64,000 nt of DNA from Marinibacterium anthonyi (lineage in GTDB: Bacteria > Pseudomonadota > Alphaproteobacteria > Rhodobacterales > Rhodobacteraceae): assembly GCA_003217735.2 (NCBI GenBank), contig CP031585.1, positions 5,287,501 to 5,351,500 on the forward strand. The letters run 5' to 3'. The stretch's first letter is position 1; every line of letters begins with the position of its first letter. Under the pieces are notes generated by a model that saw nothing but the letters and a program-made list of their open reading frames with translations, searched no databases and was not told where the DNA came from. The position numbers and the translations under genes were made by a program. Of this stretch, positions 53,929 through 64,000 are shown one piece after another.

Positions 53929-54604
53929 GATCGTCCTCGACACCGAAACCACCGGCTTCGACCCGGAAACCGGCGACCGCATCGTCGAAATCGGCGGCGT
54001 CGAGCTGTTTAACCACGTCGCCACCGGCAAGACCTACCACCAGTACATCAACCCCGAACGGTCGATGCCCCAGGAAGCGTTCGAGGTGCACGGCCTGGGC
54101 GACGATTTCCTGCGCGACAAGCCGAAGTTCGCCGAGATCGGGCGCGATTTCCTCGCCTTCGTGGGCGACGCGAAGCTGGTGATCCACAACGCCAGCTTCG
54201 ACATGAAGTTCCTCAACGCCGAACTCCGCTGGATGGGCCTGCCGCAACTGCCGATGGACCAATCGCTCGACACGCTGGCCATCGCCCGCAAACGCTTTCC
54301 CGGCTCGCCCGCCACGCTTGACGCGCTGTGCCGGCGATTCAACATCGACAATTCGTCGCGCACCCTGCACGGCGCCCTTCTCGACAGCGAAATCCTGGCC
54401 GAGGTCTACCTCGAGCTCATCGGCGGCCGCCAGCCCGACCTGGTTCTCACCCGCCGCAGCGACGACAACGACGCCTCGGGCGAAGCCTGGCGGGCCCGCC
54501 CGCGGCCAAACGCCCTGCCCCCGCGCATCACCGCCGAAGAACGCGCCGCGCACGAGGCCTTCGTCGACAAGCTCGGCGACACCCCCCTTTGGCGCAAGGC
54601 CTGA
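53921..54604 (+). CDS. dnaQ: DNA polymerase III epsilon subunit (proofreading exonuclease)
   Basis: 227 residues. Exo I LDTETTGFDPETGD with the two acidic residues, Exo II HNASFDMKFLN, and Exo III ALCRRFNIDNSSRTLHGALLDSEILAEVYLEL with the catalytic His and Asp. Located with maf, aroE and coaE next to the origin, as in many alphaproteobacteria. Confidence 0.97.
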   Translation: MREIVLDTETTGFDPETGDRIVEIGGVELFNHVATGKTYHQYINPERSMPQEAFEVHGLGDDFLRDKPKFAEIGRDFLAFVGDAKLVIHNASFDMKFLNAELRWMGLPQLPMDQSLDTLAIARKRFPGSPATLDALCRRFNIDNSSRTLHGALLDSEILAEVYLELIGGRQPDLVLTRRSDDNDASGEAWRARPRPNALPPRITAEERAAHEAFVDKLGDTPLWRKA

Positions 54605-54620
54605 CGCCACGCAGGCCCTG

Positions 54621-54648
54621 CTGCTTCTTTCTCTTTCCAAATACCCCG
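54621..54648 (+). repeat. Dispersed pyrimidine-rich AAATACCCC repeat, copy 3
   Basis: Contains CTTTCTCTTTCCAAATACCC on the plus strand, 16 bases downstream of the dnaQ stop. Identical core to copy 1 (3721-3751, minus strand). Confidence 0.6.
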
Positions 54649-54683
54649 GCGCAGCGCACCCACGGGCGTGACGCCAAAGAAAA

Positions 54684-54703
54684 GGGCGCCCCGAAGGACG
54701 CCC
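54684..54703 (-). terminator. Terminator of secB
   Basis: On the minus strand an 8-bp stem (GGGCGTCC with GGGCGCCC, one G-U pair) closed by a UUCG tetraloop and followed by TTTT. It lies 26 bases beyond the secB stop. Confidence 0.88.
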
Positions 54704-54728
54704 CCGATAACGCGACAGGCCGCAGGAT

Positions 54729-55238
54729 TTACTGCGTCGGCGCTTCGGCCGCCTGGGCCTGCGCCACCGCCTGGCGGCGCATGATTTCCTGGCGGTACAG
54801 CGCGACAAAGTCGATGTTGTCCAGGTTCAGCGGCGGATAGCCACCGTCGCGGGTCACGTCCGACACGATCCGGCGCAGGAACGGGAACAGGATCCGCGGG
54901 CATTCGATCATCAGGAAGGGATGCATCTGCTCGTCCGGGATCCCGTCGATGTGGAAGATCCCGGCATAGTCGATTTCCATCAGGAACAGGCTGTCGCCGC
55001 TGTCCTTGGCCTTCGACGTGATGGTCAGCTTGATCGCGACCTCGTACTGATGCTCGGCGCTACGCTTCTTGGCGTCCAGGTTGACCTGGACGTTGATGTC
55101 GGGCTGGCCATCGCTGCGACCGCCCTTCTGGGCCATCACGTTCTCGAACGACATGTCGCGAATGAATTGCCCAAGCACGCGCATCTGCACCTGCGGCTGT
55201 TGCGGCGCGGCGCCTTGCGGATCTGGATTGTCGGTCAT
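54729..55238 (-). CDS. secB: Protein-export chaperone SecB
   Basis: 169 residues. Keeps secretory proteins unfolded for SecA. VQMRVLGQFIRDMSFENV, NVQVNLDAKKRSAEHQYEVAIKLTI, YAGIFHIDGIPDEQMHPFLMIECPRILFPFLRRIVSDVTRDGGYPPL all follow the family. Ends before a UUCG-loop terminator and close to dnaQ. Confidence 0.97.
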   Translation of the reverse strand: MTDNPDPQGAAPQQPQVQMRVLGQFIRDMSFENVMAQKGGRSDGQPDINVQVNLDAKKRSAEHQYEVAIKLTITSKAKDSGDSLFLMEIDYAGIFHIDGIPDEQMHPFLMIECPRILFPFLRRIVSDVTRDGGYPPLNLDNIDFVALYRQEIMRRQAVAQAQAAEAPTQ

Positions 55239-55292
55239 GCGACACCTCCCTTTCGTGGATTTGCCGCTGTTTATCAGGTGGGGATCAGCTTC

Positions 55293-55808
55293 TCAATGCT
55301 GGTCCGGGTCCTTCTCGACCCAACCCGACGTCCCCTTGGGCGATCCCGGATCGCGCGGGCGGACCTCGGTGAATTCGCCGTCGATGATATCGCCGGGCCC
55401 GCCCCGGGCACCCGGACCGCCCGGGCGCGGACCAAAGCCCGCCTGCGACGAAAAGCCCTGCACCGTCACCCGCGACGCCAACTGCCGAAAGATCGCCCGG
55501 CGCACCGGCGGCATCAGCAACGCGAACCCGCAGGCATCGGTGAAAAACCCCGGCGTCAGCAACAGCACCCCCGCCAGAAGGATCATCGCGCCCTCGGCCA
55601 GCGGCTCGGAGGGATCGCGCAGATCGTTGAATGCCGTGGTCAGCTTTTGCAGCGCCAGACGCCCCTGGGATTTCACCAGCCAGGTGCCCAGCATCGCGGT
55701 GCCCACGACGATAGCCAGCGTCGGCCACAGGCCGATCAGGCCCCCGACCTGCACGAACAGGGTGATTTCTATCAGCGGGACAAGCAGAAAGATCAGGAAC
55801 AGCGGCAA
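55293..55808 (-). CDS. fxsA: FxsA family membrane protein
   Basis: 171 residues with three membrane helices (PLFLIFLLVPLIEITLFVQVG, WPTLAIVVGTAMLGTWLV, EGAMILLAGVLLLTPGFFTDACG) and a Gly/Arg-rich cytoplasmic tail. Related to E. coli FxsA, whose overproduction counters phage T7 exclusion. The start is a TTG at 55808 with GAGGAG 8 bases upstream; the frame extends to 55871, but the added residues are not family-like. Confidence 0.85.
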   Translation of the reverse strand: MPLFLIFLLVPLIEITLFVQVGGLIGLWPTLAIVVGTAMLGTWLVKSQGRLALQKLTTAFNDLRDPSEPLAEGAMILLAGVLLLTPGFFTDACGFALLMPPVRRAIFRQLASRVTVQGFSSQAGFGPRPGGPGARGGPGDIIDGEFTEVRPRDPGSPKGTSGWVEKDPDQH

Positions 55809-55926
55809 TCGGGTCTCCTCGGACTCCAGGTTAGGTTGGGCCGCAACGGTGGACTTGAACCGGCCCGTCACCTACATAAGCTTGCAAGCGGGGGGCTCAA
55901 CCCTGCGTTGGAAACGAGGTCGCTAG

Positions 55927-56583
55927 ATGAATTCTCCGCTGATCCAGCTTCTGGTCCTTGCCGGAATCGCAATCTTCCTGATTTTGCGTCTGCGAAGCGT
56001 GCTTGGATCCCGGGAAGGATTCGAGAAACCGCCGGCCACTCCGGTGGCCGAAAAACCGTCGCGTCCCGACTTCGAGGTGATCGAAGGCGGCCCGGATCGC
56101 GACATCACCGATCATGTGCCCGAAGACAGCCCGATGGCGGCCGACCTGGCGGCGATGAAGCGGATCGAACCCAGCTTCTCGGTGTCGGATTTCATGAGCG
56201 GCGCGCGCGGCGCCTATGAAATGATCGTGATGGGGTTCGAACGGGGCGAACTGAAAACGCTGGAACCCTACCTGGCCGAAGATGTCTTTCAGACCTTCGT
56301 TGACGTGGTCGCCGCCCGCGAGGACCAGGGCCTGAGCATCGAGGCCGATTTCATCGGCGTGCGCGAGATGGCGATCGCCGAAACGAATTTCGACAAGGAC
56401 AGCAACCTGGCCGAAATCACCATGCGCTTCCAGGGCGAACTGACCTCGGTCGTGAAGGACCGTGACGGCCAGATCGTCGAAGGCAGCCCGACCAGCGTGA
56501 AGCGTCAGAAAGACAACTGGACCTTTGCCCGTACCATGGGGTCCGACGATCCCAACTGGCTGCTGGTCGCGACAGACGGGTAA
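55927..56583 (+). CDS. Tim44-like (TimA) domain membrane protein
   Basis: 218 residues. One N-terminal helix (IQLLVLAGIAIFLILRLRSVLG), then a linker, then a Tim44-like domain (FMSGARGAYEMIVMGFERGELKTLEPYLAEDVFQTFVDVV, EITMRFQGELTSVVKDRDG). Bacterial relatives are inner-membrane proteins linked to protein translocation or assembly. 119 bases from divergent fxsA; mltA follows 4 bases downstream, so the two are co-transcribed. Confidence 0.85.
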   Translation: MNSPLIQLLVLAGIAIFLILRLRSVLGSREGFEKPPATPVAEKPSRPDFEVIEGGPDRDITDHVPEDSPMAADLAAMKRIEPSFSVSDFMSGARGAYEMIVMGFERGELKTLEPYLAEDVFQTFVDVVAAREDQGLSIEADFIGVREMAIAETNFDKDSNLAEITMRFQGELTSVVKDRDGQIVEGSPTSVKRQKDNWTFARTMGSDDPNWLLVATDG

Positions 56584-56587
56584 GCCC

Positions 56588-57661
56588 ATGTGGGGCGCGG
56601 CGTTGCGTGGGGCGGCAATCGGGGCAACCCTGACCGCCAGTCTTGGGCTGAGCCCCGGCACGTCCCTGGCCCAGGTGCCGGCCGACGGGCCGGTGTACAC
56701 CATCCTGGGCTTTTCCGACCTGGAAGGCTGGGCCGAAGACGACCACGCCGCCGCCCTGCGCACCTTCCTTGAAACCTGCCCCGACCTGCGCGACCCCGAC
56801 TGGGCCGCGCTGTGTGCCGTGGCGCAGAACCACCCGCCCGAAAAGGCGCGGCTGTTCTTTGAACTCTTCTTCCGTCCCACGCTGATCGAAGACGGCGGCA
56901 AGGCACTGTTCACGGGCTATTTCGAACCCGAACTCGAAGGGTCGCGCGTGGCGACGCCGCGGTTCCGCTATCCGCTGTATCGCATGCCGCCCGAAGCGCA
57001 GAACGCCGGTCCCTGGCTGACCCGGCGCGAGATCCTGACCAGCGGCGTGATGGAAGGCCGGGGACTGGAAATCGCCTGGGTTGATGACGCAACGGAACTG
57101 TTCTTTCTGCAGATCCAGGGATCGGGCCGGATCCATTTCCAGGACGGGACCTATGCGCGCGTCGGGTATGGCGGGTCGAACGGGCATCCCTACCGGTCCG
57201 TGGGAACCGAACTGGTCAAGCGTGGCGTCTATGGCGCCCACCAGGTCAGCGCCAAGGTCATCGGCAGCTGGGTCCGGCGCAATCCCATGGTCGGACAAGA
57301 GCTTTTGTTTCACAACCCGTCCTACGTTTTCTTCCGCGAGGTGTCGCATGTGGCGGCGGATCGCGGGCCCCTGGGCGCGATGAACCGGTCGATCACGCCG
57401 CTGCGGTCGATCGCGGTCGATCCCGCGTACACACCGCTTGGCGCGCCGGTCTGGATCGAAAAGGGCGGCGATGCACCGATGCACCGCCTGATGATCGCCC
57501 AGGATACCGGTTCGGTCATCAAGGGCGCGCAGCGGGCTGACATATTCTTTGGCACCGGGGAGGCCGCGGGTCATGCCGCGGGGCGGCTGAGGGATCCCGG
57601 ACGGATGGTGGTGTTGCTGCCGATCCAGCGGGCCTATGCGCTGCTGCCGGACGGGGCCTGA
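56588..57661 (+). CDS. mltA: Membrane-bound lytic murein transglycosylase A
   Basis: 357 residues. Signal peptide (GAAIGATLTASLGLSPGTSLAQ), then the MltA domain with FTGYFEPELEGSR, FFLQIQGSGRIHF, VGYGGSNGHPYRSVG and C-terminal 3D motif RLMIAQDTGSVIKGAQRADIFFGTGEAAG, whose Asp residues are catalytic. Cleaves peptidoglycan strands. No lipobox visible. Shares its last base with the Smr gene start. Confidence 0.95.
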   Translation: MWGAALRGAAIGATLTASLGLSPGTSLAQVPADGPVYTILGFSDLEGWAEDDHAAALRTFLETCPDLRDPDWAALCAVAQNHPPEKARLFFELFFRPTLIEDGGKALFTGYFEPELEGSRVATPRFRYPLYRMPPEAQNAGPWLTRREILTSGVMEGRGLEIAWVDDATELFFLQIQGSGRIHFQDGTYARVGYGGSNGHPYRSVGTELVKRGVYGAHQVSAKVIGSWVRRNPMVGQELLFHNPSYVFFREVSHVAADRGPLGAMNRSITPLRSIAVDPAYTPLGAPVWIEKGGDAPMHRLMIAQDTGSVIKGAQRADIFFGTGEAAGHAAGRLRDPGRMVVLLPIQRAYALLPDGA

Positions 57662-58260
57662 TGACCAGAAGAAAGCTGACGCCCGAAGAAATCGCCCTCT
57701 GGGAACAGGTGGCGGCCAGGACCGACCGAAAGCGACACGCAGCCGGCAAGAAGGCGGCGCAGGATATTCCCGCGCCCAAGCCCAAGCCGAAGAAGCCGCC
57801 GCAGGTGCACCGGCCAGAGATCGAACCGTTCGATGTCGGCCAGAACGCGGTCTTCCGCCCGGCACCGCACGATCTGAAGAAACCGCTGTCGTCCCGGCTG
57901 TCCGGTGCGCCCGTCGCGATGGACCGCAAGGCCTATACGAAGATGAAACGCGGCAAGCTGGTGCCCGAGGCACGCATCGACCTGCACGGCATGACCCTGG
58001 ACCGCGCGCATCCCACGCTGACCCGGTTCATCCTGCGCGCCCAGGCCGACGGCAAGCGGCTGGTGCTGGTGATCACCGGCAAGGGCAAGCGCGGCGAGGA
58101 TCACGGCCCGATCCCCCGGCCGCGCGGTGTCCTGAAGCACCAGGTGCCCGACTGGCTGTCACGCCCGCCGCTGGCCCAGGCCGTTCTGCAGATCGCCGAG
58201 GCGCATGTCAGCCATGGTGGCGGCGGGGCGTATTACGTGTACCTCAAGCGGGCGCGCTGA
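57661..58260 (+). CDS. Smr domain protein
   Basis: 199 residues. Lysine/proline-rich N-terminal part (about 1-95) followed by the Smr domain: RIDLHGMTLDRAHPTLTRFI, VLVITGKGKRGEDHGPIPRPRGVLKHQVPDWL. The Smr fold of MutS2 has nicking-nuclease activity; stand-alone proteins (YdaL/SmrA type) are poorly understood. The start base is shared with the mltA stop (TGATG). Confidence 0.88.
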   Translation: MTRRKLTPEEIALWEQVAARTDRKRHAAGKKAAQDIPAPKPKPKKPPQVHRPEIEPFDVGQNAVFRPAPHDLKKPLSSRLSGAPVAMDRKAYTKMKRGKLVPEARIDLHGMTLDRAHPTLTRFILRAQADGKRLVLVITGKGKRGEDHGPIPRPRGVLKHQVPDWLSRPPLAQAVLQIAEAHVSHGGGGAYYVYLKRAR

Positions 58261-58262
58261 CG

Positions 58263-59474
58263 TCAAAGCTCGGCCCGCGCGCGGGTGATGCCGATGGTCA
58301 TCAACACCGTGGCAAGGACGAAATAGACCGCGATCCCCAGGAACTGGGTCTCGATCCCGACGCCAAGGTCGATCAAAACGCCGGTCAGCCCCGGCCCGAT
58401 CGCCGATCCAAAGACCATGACCGCCGCCGCCAGCGCCTTGATCGACCCGATATGCGCGGTGCCATAGACTTCGGCCCAGAAGGCACTGGGCAGTGTGTTG
58501 GAACTGCCGGTCGTCAACGCCATGCAGGCCAGCCCCGCCAGCATCATGCCGGGCGTGCCCGACACGGAAAACAGCACGAAGGCCGCGATCATCGGCACCT
58601 GAAGGAAGGGCATCAGCCGCACCGCCCCAAGCTTGTCCAGCGCCCAGCCGGATCCGACCATCACCGCGACCGACAGCCCGGTATAGACCGGGAACAGTCG
58701 CACCAGCTCCACATGCTCCCAGCCCTTCACCGTGGCGACATGGACCTGGTGGAAGAAATAGGCGGTGACAAAGGACGGCGGGCCCAGGATCGCCGGCACC
58801 ATGAACCAGAACAGCGGATGGGTCAGCACGTCCTTGCGTTTCCAGTGACGCCCTCGCATCCCCAGCGAAACGGTCTTTTCCGCATGGCTTTGCGGCGTCC
58901 GTTCCTGGCGCAACAGCAGCATCAGAAGCGGGATCGCCAGCAGCGTGACGACGCTGGCCAGGATCCAAAGGTTGTGCCAGTCGGTGACCTCCATCAGCGC
59001 CACGAAGCTGAGCGGCAGCAGCGCCTCGCCCACGGCAAAGCCCATGGTGGCGATGGCCAGCGCCCTGCCCCGCATCGCATCGAACCACCGGGTCATGGCG
59101 ACCAGGGCGATATGGCTCGACATGCTTTGCCCGAAGAACCGCAAGGCGAAGATGACGCCGAACAGCGCCCAGCCGAACGGGTTGAACGCCATCGCCAGAC
59201 AGGCCAGCGCCAGGCCCAGAAGGATAACCGGGCCCAGGGCGCGCACGCGGAAGACATCGGTCAGGCCCCCGGCCCAGACCATCACCAGCGCCGCCAGCGT
59301 GGTGCCCAGCGAATAGATCCCGCCCCACTGCCCGTGGCTCAGGCCGAATTCGGCCCGGATCTCGCCGGCGAAGACCGAGATGAAGAAGGTCTGGCCGAAG
59401 CTCGACAAAAAGGACAGGAGCGCGCCCGCCGCCAGCCAGGGGGCGTTGTCGCGCAGGAAGGAACGCAGCGTCAT
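58263..59474 (-). CDS. MFS family transporter
   Basis: 403 residues with about twelve hydrophobic segments in two halves. [32 protein letters not shown] begins helix 1; GLSHGQWGGIYSLGTTLAALVMVWAGGLTDVFRVR matches MFS motif A between helices 2 and 3. The substrate is unknown. ATG 59474 chosen over a TTG two codons upstream. Converges with the Smr gene (stops 2 bases apart). Confidence 0.85.
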   Translation of the reverse strand: MTLRSFLRDNAPWLAAGALLSFLSSFGQTFFISVFAGEIRAEFGLSHGQWGGIYSLGTTLAALVMVWAGGLTDVFRVRALGPVILLGLALACLAMAFNPFGWALFGVIFALRFFGQSMSSHIALVAMTRWFDAMRGRALAIATMGFAVGEALLPLSFVALMEVTDWHNLWILASVVTLLAIPLLMLLLRQERTPQSHAEKTVSLGMRGRHWKRKDVLTHPLFWFMVPAILGPPSFVTAYFFHQVHVATVKGWEHVELVRLFPVYTGLSVAVMVGSGWALDKLGAVRLMPFLQVPMIAAFVLFSVSGTPGMMLAGLACMALTTGSSNTLPSAFWAEVYGTAHIGSIKALAAAVMVFGSAIGPGLTGVLIDLGVGIETQFLGIAVYFVLATVLMTIGITRARAEL

Positions 59475-59555
59475 GCGCAATGGGTGATCCGCAATGACCC
59501 ACCGCGCAAGGTCTATCTTGCGCGGTGGGTCCCGGTAACGCTGCGAAAGGTCAGG

Positions 59556-60863
<1,308 letters not shown>

Positions 60864-60881
60864 GTCGGGTCCTTTCGGGGC

Positions 60882-60931
60882 AGATTTTTCGATGGAAAAA
60901 TCTTGAATCGAGAATTTTCTGCGAAAATTCT
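60882..60931. repeat. Twin AT-rich palindromes between hslV and hslU
   Basis: Two related inverted repeats with 9-bp arms: AGATTTTTC/GAAAAATCT (60882-60903, 4-nt loop) and AGAATTTTC/GAAAATTCT (60911-60931, 3-nt loop), 7 bases apart. The second touches the hslV stop codon. They form on either strand and stand out as AT-rich in GC-rich surroundings. Confidence 0.8.
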
Positions 60932-61488
60932 TAGCCGCCCAGCGTTTCGCAAATCACGTTGCCATTGGTATAGACACAGATGTCGGCCGCGATGCCCATC
61001 GCCTTCTTGGCGATGCCCTCGGCGTCCAGGTCGGTGTCGATCAGCGCCCGGGCGGCGGCCAGGGCGTAATTCCCGCCCGATCCGATGGCGGCAATGTCAT
61101 GTTCGGGTTCCAGCACGTCGCCCGCGCCGGTGATGATCAGCAATTCGCGCCCGTCGGACACGATCAGCATCGCCTCGAGCTTCTGCAGGTACTTGTCGGT
61201 CCGCCAGTCCTTGGCCAGTTCGACACTCGCGCGCGCCAGCTGGCCGGGCGTCGCTTCCAGCTTCGCCTCAAGCCGTTCAAGCAATGCAAAGGCATCCGCG
61301 GTCGATCCGGCAAAGCCCGCGATCACCTCGTGCCCGCCGGGGTTCAGCCGGCGCACCTTGCGGGCCGTGCCCTTGATCACGGTATCGCCCAGCGACACCT
61401 GTCCATCGCCCGCGATCACCACGCGTCCGTTCTTGCGGACACCGATGATGGTGGTGCCGTGCCAGCCGGGAAAGCTGTCGCCTGTCAT
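60931..61488 (-). CDS. hslV: ATP-dependent protease peptidase subunit HslV
   Basis: 185 residues. Threonine peptidase of the HslUV complex. [26 protein letters not shown]: processing exposes Thr12 as the nucleophile. [19 protein letters not shown] and [14 protein letters not shown] are family segments. Probably heat-induced; no sigma-32-type promoter was identified with confidence. Confidence 0.97.
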   Translation of the reverse strand: MTGDSFPGWHGTTIIGVRKNGRVVIAGDGQVSLGDTVIKGTARKVRRLNPGGHEVIAGFAGSTADAFALLERLEAKLEATPGQLARASVELAKDWRTDKYLQKLEAMLIVSDGRELLIITGAGDVLEPEHDIAAIGSGGNYALAAARALIDTDLDAEGIAKKAMGIAADICVYTNGNVICETLGG

Positions 61489-61590
61489 GTAGGGAACTCC
61501 GCTGTCATTCGCGCCCGGAGTGGCGCGGGGTTGCCCGGGCGCCGCCCCGATGGGGCCGCGCCGGGACCGTTTCGGAAAAGGTATTCCAGA

Positions 61591-61911
61591 TCAGATCGAG
61601 CTGTCGATCCAGGACTTCAGCGCCGCTTTCGGCGCGGCGCCCGCCCGGTTCGAGATCACCTGGCCGTCCTTGAAGATGAACAGCGCCGGGATCCCGCGCA
61701 CACCCATGGCCGCGGCCGAGTTGGGGTTGCTGTCGACATCGACCTTGGCGACCTTGATCTTGCCGTCATACTCGGCGGCCAATTCTTCCAGGGCCGGGCC
61801 GATCTGCTTGCAGGGGCCGCACCATTCTGCCCAGAAGTCCACGACAACGGGGACATCGGAATTCTTCACTTCTTCTTCGAAGGTGGTATCGGTTACGGCG
61901 ACGGTGGCCAT
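61591..61911 (-). CDS. trxA: Thioredoxin
   Basis: 106 residues. WCGPCK active site near residue 30 ([18 protein letters not shown]), cis-proline [11 protein letters not shown], and the usual C-terminal helix. ATG 61911 gives [11 protein letters not shown]; the longer frame to 61980 overlaps addA. Follows addA by 43 bases in the same direction, an order typical of this group. Confidence 0.96.
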   Translation of the reverse strand: MATVAVTDTTFEEEVKNSDVPVVVDFWAEWCGPCKQIGPALEELAAEYDGKIKVAKVDVDSNPNSAAAMGVRGIPALFIFKDGQVISNRAGAAPKAALKSWIDSSI

Positions 61912-61954
61912 GTCTTTTGCTCCTGAAACGGTGAATGGGGCCTTGACGGGGAAC

Positions 61955-64000
61955 CTATGAACGCCCCCCCTCGGCGTCAAGAAGGCCCGACCTTTGCAAC
62001 GCCGCCATGATCACCCCTTCGGGCAGGTCCATCAACCGTCCCGACCGGGTCCAAAGCACCGCCGTATCGACCACGCGATCCGGCCATATCGCCCGCAAAA
62101 GAACGGCATAGGCCCCCATCTGGCGCAGCAGCCCCTCGGGCACGACCTCGGCTGAGCCAGGCACAACCGCGTTGGTCTTGAAATCGACGGCAAGCACGCG
62201 ACTTGGCGTAACGATCAGGCGGTCGATCACCCCGTGCAGCCTTTGGCCGCCGATCACGCCCGTCACCGGCACCTCGGCCAGCGTCCGGGGCGCGAACAGG
62301 TCCGCCAGCGCCGGATCGCCCAGAAGCGCCCCCGCCTCACGCGCCAGTTCCCGGATCTCTGCCGGGTCCAGCGCCGGCAACAGCCCCGCCGCCAGTTCGG
62401 GCCAGCGGTCTTCGCCCTGCCCCGCGAAATGTTCCAGCAGCAGGTGCACCGCCGTCCCGCGCGCCTTCGCCGCGTCTTCGTCCAGCCCGGCCTCGCCGGG
62501 CAGCGCCTTGGCCCCGCCCAGGTCCGACGGGCTGATCGTCGCCGCCCGCTCCGGCGCCGGTGGCGCGGGGACGCGGAAGTGATCCGGCACGACAACCTCG
62601 GTCGCCGTCACCGGTCGGGGATGCTCCAGCTCCAGCCCGTCCCAGTTGCCATGCACATGCAAGAGCCCGGTTTCGTCACCCGCTTCATTGTTCATGGGCA
62701 GGTCACGCGCCCCGGATCGGCGCAACCCGTCCTCGATCTGTTGATACCAGCTGTCGCCATCCTTGGGCAGATCGCCCGCCGCCGCCACGATCAGCCATTT
62801 CTCGGCCCGCGTCAGCGCGACATACAGCAACCGCTGCCGTTCCGCCCTTTGACGATCCTGGAACGCCGCCTTGGCGTCTTCCATGTCGGGCGGCATCCCG
62901 TCCGCATTCACCCGCCACACCGGCGCGCCGCCGATCTCCATGATCTCGGGCGCGGTGGGGGCGTTGCGCTTGCCGGTATCGGGCAGGATCACGATCGGCG
63001 ATTCCAGCCCTTTCGATCCATGTACCGTCATCACGCGGATCAGGTCGCCCGCCGACCCCATCTGGCGCTTGATCTCAAGATCGTCGGTTTCCATCCAGCC
63101 CAGGAACCCCGTCAGGCTGGGCACGCCCGTGCGTTCATAGGCCAGCGCCTGCCCCAGAAGCGCGTTGATCCCATCCTCCGCCTCGGCCCCCAGCCGGCCC
63201 AGCAGCAACTGCCGCCCGTCATGGCGCGTCAGGATCCGTTCGATCAGGTCATAGGGCCGCAGGAAATCCGTCTGGCCCATCAGGTCGGCCAGCACGGCCA
63301 GGGTTTCGGGGTATTCCTTGCGGGTCCGCAGAACCTCCCACAGGAAGCCCTTGCGCCCCTGGGCCACCGAAAACAGATCCTGCTCAGACCACCCGAACAG
63401 CGGCGATTTCAGCGCGGTCGCCAATGACAGGTCATCCTCGGGCGTGGACAGGAACGACAACAGCGCCCCCAGGTCCCGCACGGCCAGTTCGGCGCCTACC
63501 TTCAGCCGGTCCGCCCCGGCAATCGGCAACCCGCGCGCCTTGCAGGCCCGGATGATCTCGGCGAACAGCTCGGACCGCCGCTGGACCAGGATCATCACGT
63601 CCCCTGCCCTGACCGGCCGCCGCACCAGCCGCCCGCCAAGTTCATCGGGCAGGGTTTCCACCCCGATCATCGCCTCGATCCGGTCGGCGATCCGTTCCGC
63701 CAGGATCACCGTGTGGTGCCGGCTGCCCTTGCGATCGACGGGTTCATGCCAGTCACGGTCTTCCTCGTCGGCGGCCTTGGGCACCACCGGCCACAGTTCC
63801 ACCCGCCCCGGCAGGTCGGACTTGAACGCCCGGTGCAGGCTGTCGGCGGCAAAGCCCGCCGACTCCTGTCCTTCGAACACCAGGTCCACCAGGCCCAGGA
63901 TCGCGGGCGAGGACCGGAACGAAAATTCCAGCGTCAGCGATTGCAGCCCCTGCCCGACCGGATCCAGACGCCGCCCGAATTCCGCCTGCATCCGGTCGAA
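61955..64000 (-). CDS. addA: Double-strand break repair helicase-nuclease AddA, C-terminal part (cut by window edge)
   Basis: 681 visible residues of an about 1100-residue protein; the N-terminal Walker motif is beyond the right edge. [18 protein letters not shown] and [20 protein letters not shown] (helicase motifs IV and V), [17 protein letters not shown] (motif VI), and the C-terminal nuclease segment [22 protein letters not shown] with the catalytic Asp and Lys. With AddB it processes DNA ends for RecA. Confidence 0.93.
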   Translation of the reverse strand, partial: FDRMQAEFGRRLDPVGQGLQSLTLEFSFRSSPAILGLVDLVFEGQESAGFAADSLHRAFKSDLPGRVELWPVVPKAADEEDRDWHEPVDRKGSRHHTVILAERIADRIEAMIGVETLPDELGGRLVRRPVRAGDVMILVQRRSELFAEIIRACKARGLPIAGADRLKVGAELAVRDLGALLSFLSTPEDDLSLATALKSPLFGWSEQDLFSVAQGRKGFLWEVLRTRKEYPETLAVLADLMGQTDFLRPYDLIERILTRHDGRQLLLGRLGAEAEDGINALLGQALAYERTGVPSLTGFLGWMETDDLEIKRQMGSAGDLIRVMTVHGSKGLESPIVILPDTGKRNAPTAPEIMEIGGAPVWRVNADGMPPDMEDAKAAFQDRQRAERQRLLYVALTRAEKWLIVAAAGDLPKDGDSWYQQIEDGLRRSGARDLPMNNEAGDETGLLHVHGNWDGLELEHPRPVTATEVVVPDHFRVPAPPAPERAATISPSDLGGAKALPGEAGLDEDAAKARGTAVHLLLEHFAGQGEDRWPELAAGLLPALDPAEIRELAREAGALLGDPALADLFAPRTLAEVPVTGVIGGQRLHGVIDRLIVTPSRVLAVDFKTNAVVPGSAEVVPEGLLRQMGAYAVLLRAIWPDRVVDTAVLWTRSGRLMDLPEGVIMAALQRSGLLDAEGGRS

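Noticed and set aside
61489-61590. Terminator or heat-shock promoter between trxA and hslV
   Set aside because: GCCCC/GGGGC arms around a GAT loop are present, but there is no T-run, and no convincing CTTG/CCTAT promoter pair could be placed.

Overview
This window is about 64 kb of GC-rich DNA with very compact gene packing: many 1-, 4- and 8-base gene overlaps, frequent GTG/TTG starts, and about 66 protein-coding genes. The content points to the main chromosome of an alphaproteobacterium of the Rhodobacteraceae, most likely the marine Roseobacter group. Evidence includes the HemJ-type protoporphyrinogen oxidase, the hrcA-grpE, addA-trxA and hslV-hslU pairs, the rho-mnmE-mnmG-rsmG-parA-parB block beside maf-aroE-coaE-dnaQ-secB, a NaChBac-type sodium channel with a TLESWSM filter, and CtrA-type TTAA-N7-TTAA boxes. 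No rRNA, tRNA, CRISPR array, transposase or phage gene was seen.

Layout. 1-3.7 kb: the rimP-nusA-ylxR-infB transcription/translation operon (infB is cut by the left edge), with a promoter and a terminator-like hairpin in the rimP leader. 3.7-9.1 kb: a short orphan solute-binding protein with proline iminopeptidase; ubiG; a comF-grxC-(internally deleted nitrilase)-marR operon; a methyltransferase-like gene. 9.2-13.8 kb: hemH, two tandem 60-residue exported or membrane microproteins with identical mature parts, two L,D-transpeptidases around a CAP-domain lipoprotein, and the sodium channel. 13.8-20.9 kb: an RNA methyltransferase and three consecutive ABC half-transporters behind a possible leader peptide. 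21-24.3 kb: cca-nudL-hslO and a Nudix gene. 24.3-26.1 kb: a response regulator/PP2C phosphatase and an Hpt protein diverging from a perfect CtrA box. 26.1-39.7 kb: amino-acid metabolism (ilvA, argG, class IV aminotransferase), ribokinase, malic enzyme, mutS, and a two-component pair whose 3' ends overlap. 39.8-44.1 kb: grpE-hrcA diverging from rph-rdgB-hemW.

44.1-54.6 kb is the replication-origin domain. parAB, rsmG, mnmG, mnmE, rho and hemJ read leftward; maf, aroE, coaE and dnaQ read rightward. The 463-bp gap between hemJ and maf is the best oriC candidate: it has a perfect DnaA box, degenerate boxes, an AT-rich stretch and two CtrA-type boxes exactly 100 bp apart. Two perfect 16-bp parS sites lie 3-5 kb away, one inside rsmG and one over the start of mnmG. 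54.7-64 kb: secB, fxsA, a Tim44-like protein, mltA, an Smr protein, an MFS carrier, hslUV, trxA and the C-terminal part of addA (cut by the right edge).

The least explained items are the ABC-operon leader peptide with mutually exclusive hairpins, the twin microproteins, the nitrilase that lost its catalytic core by an in-frame deletion, the twin AT-rich palindromes between hslV and hslU, and a dispersed intergenic repeat family placed at gene 3' ends.
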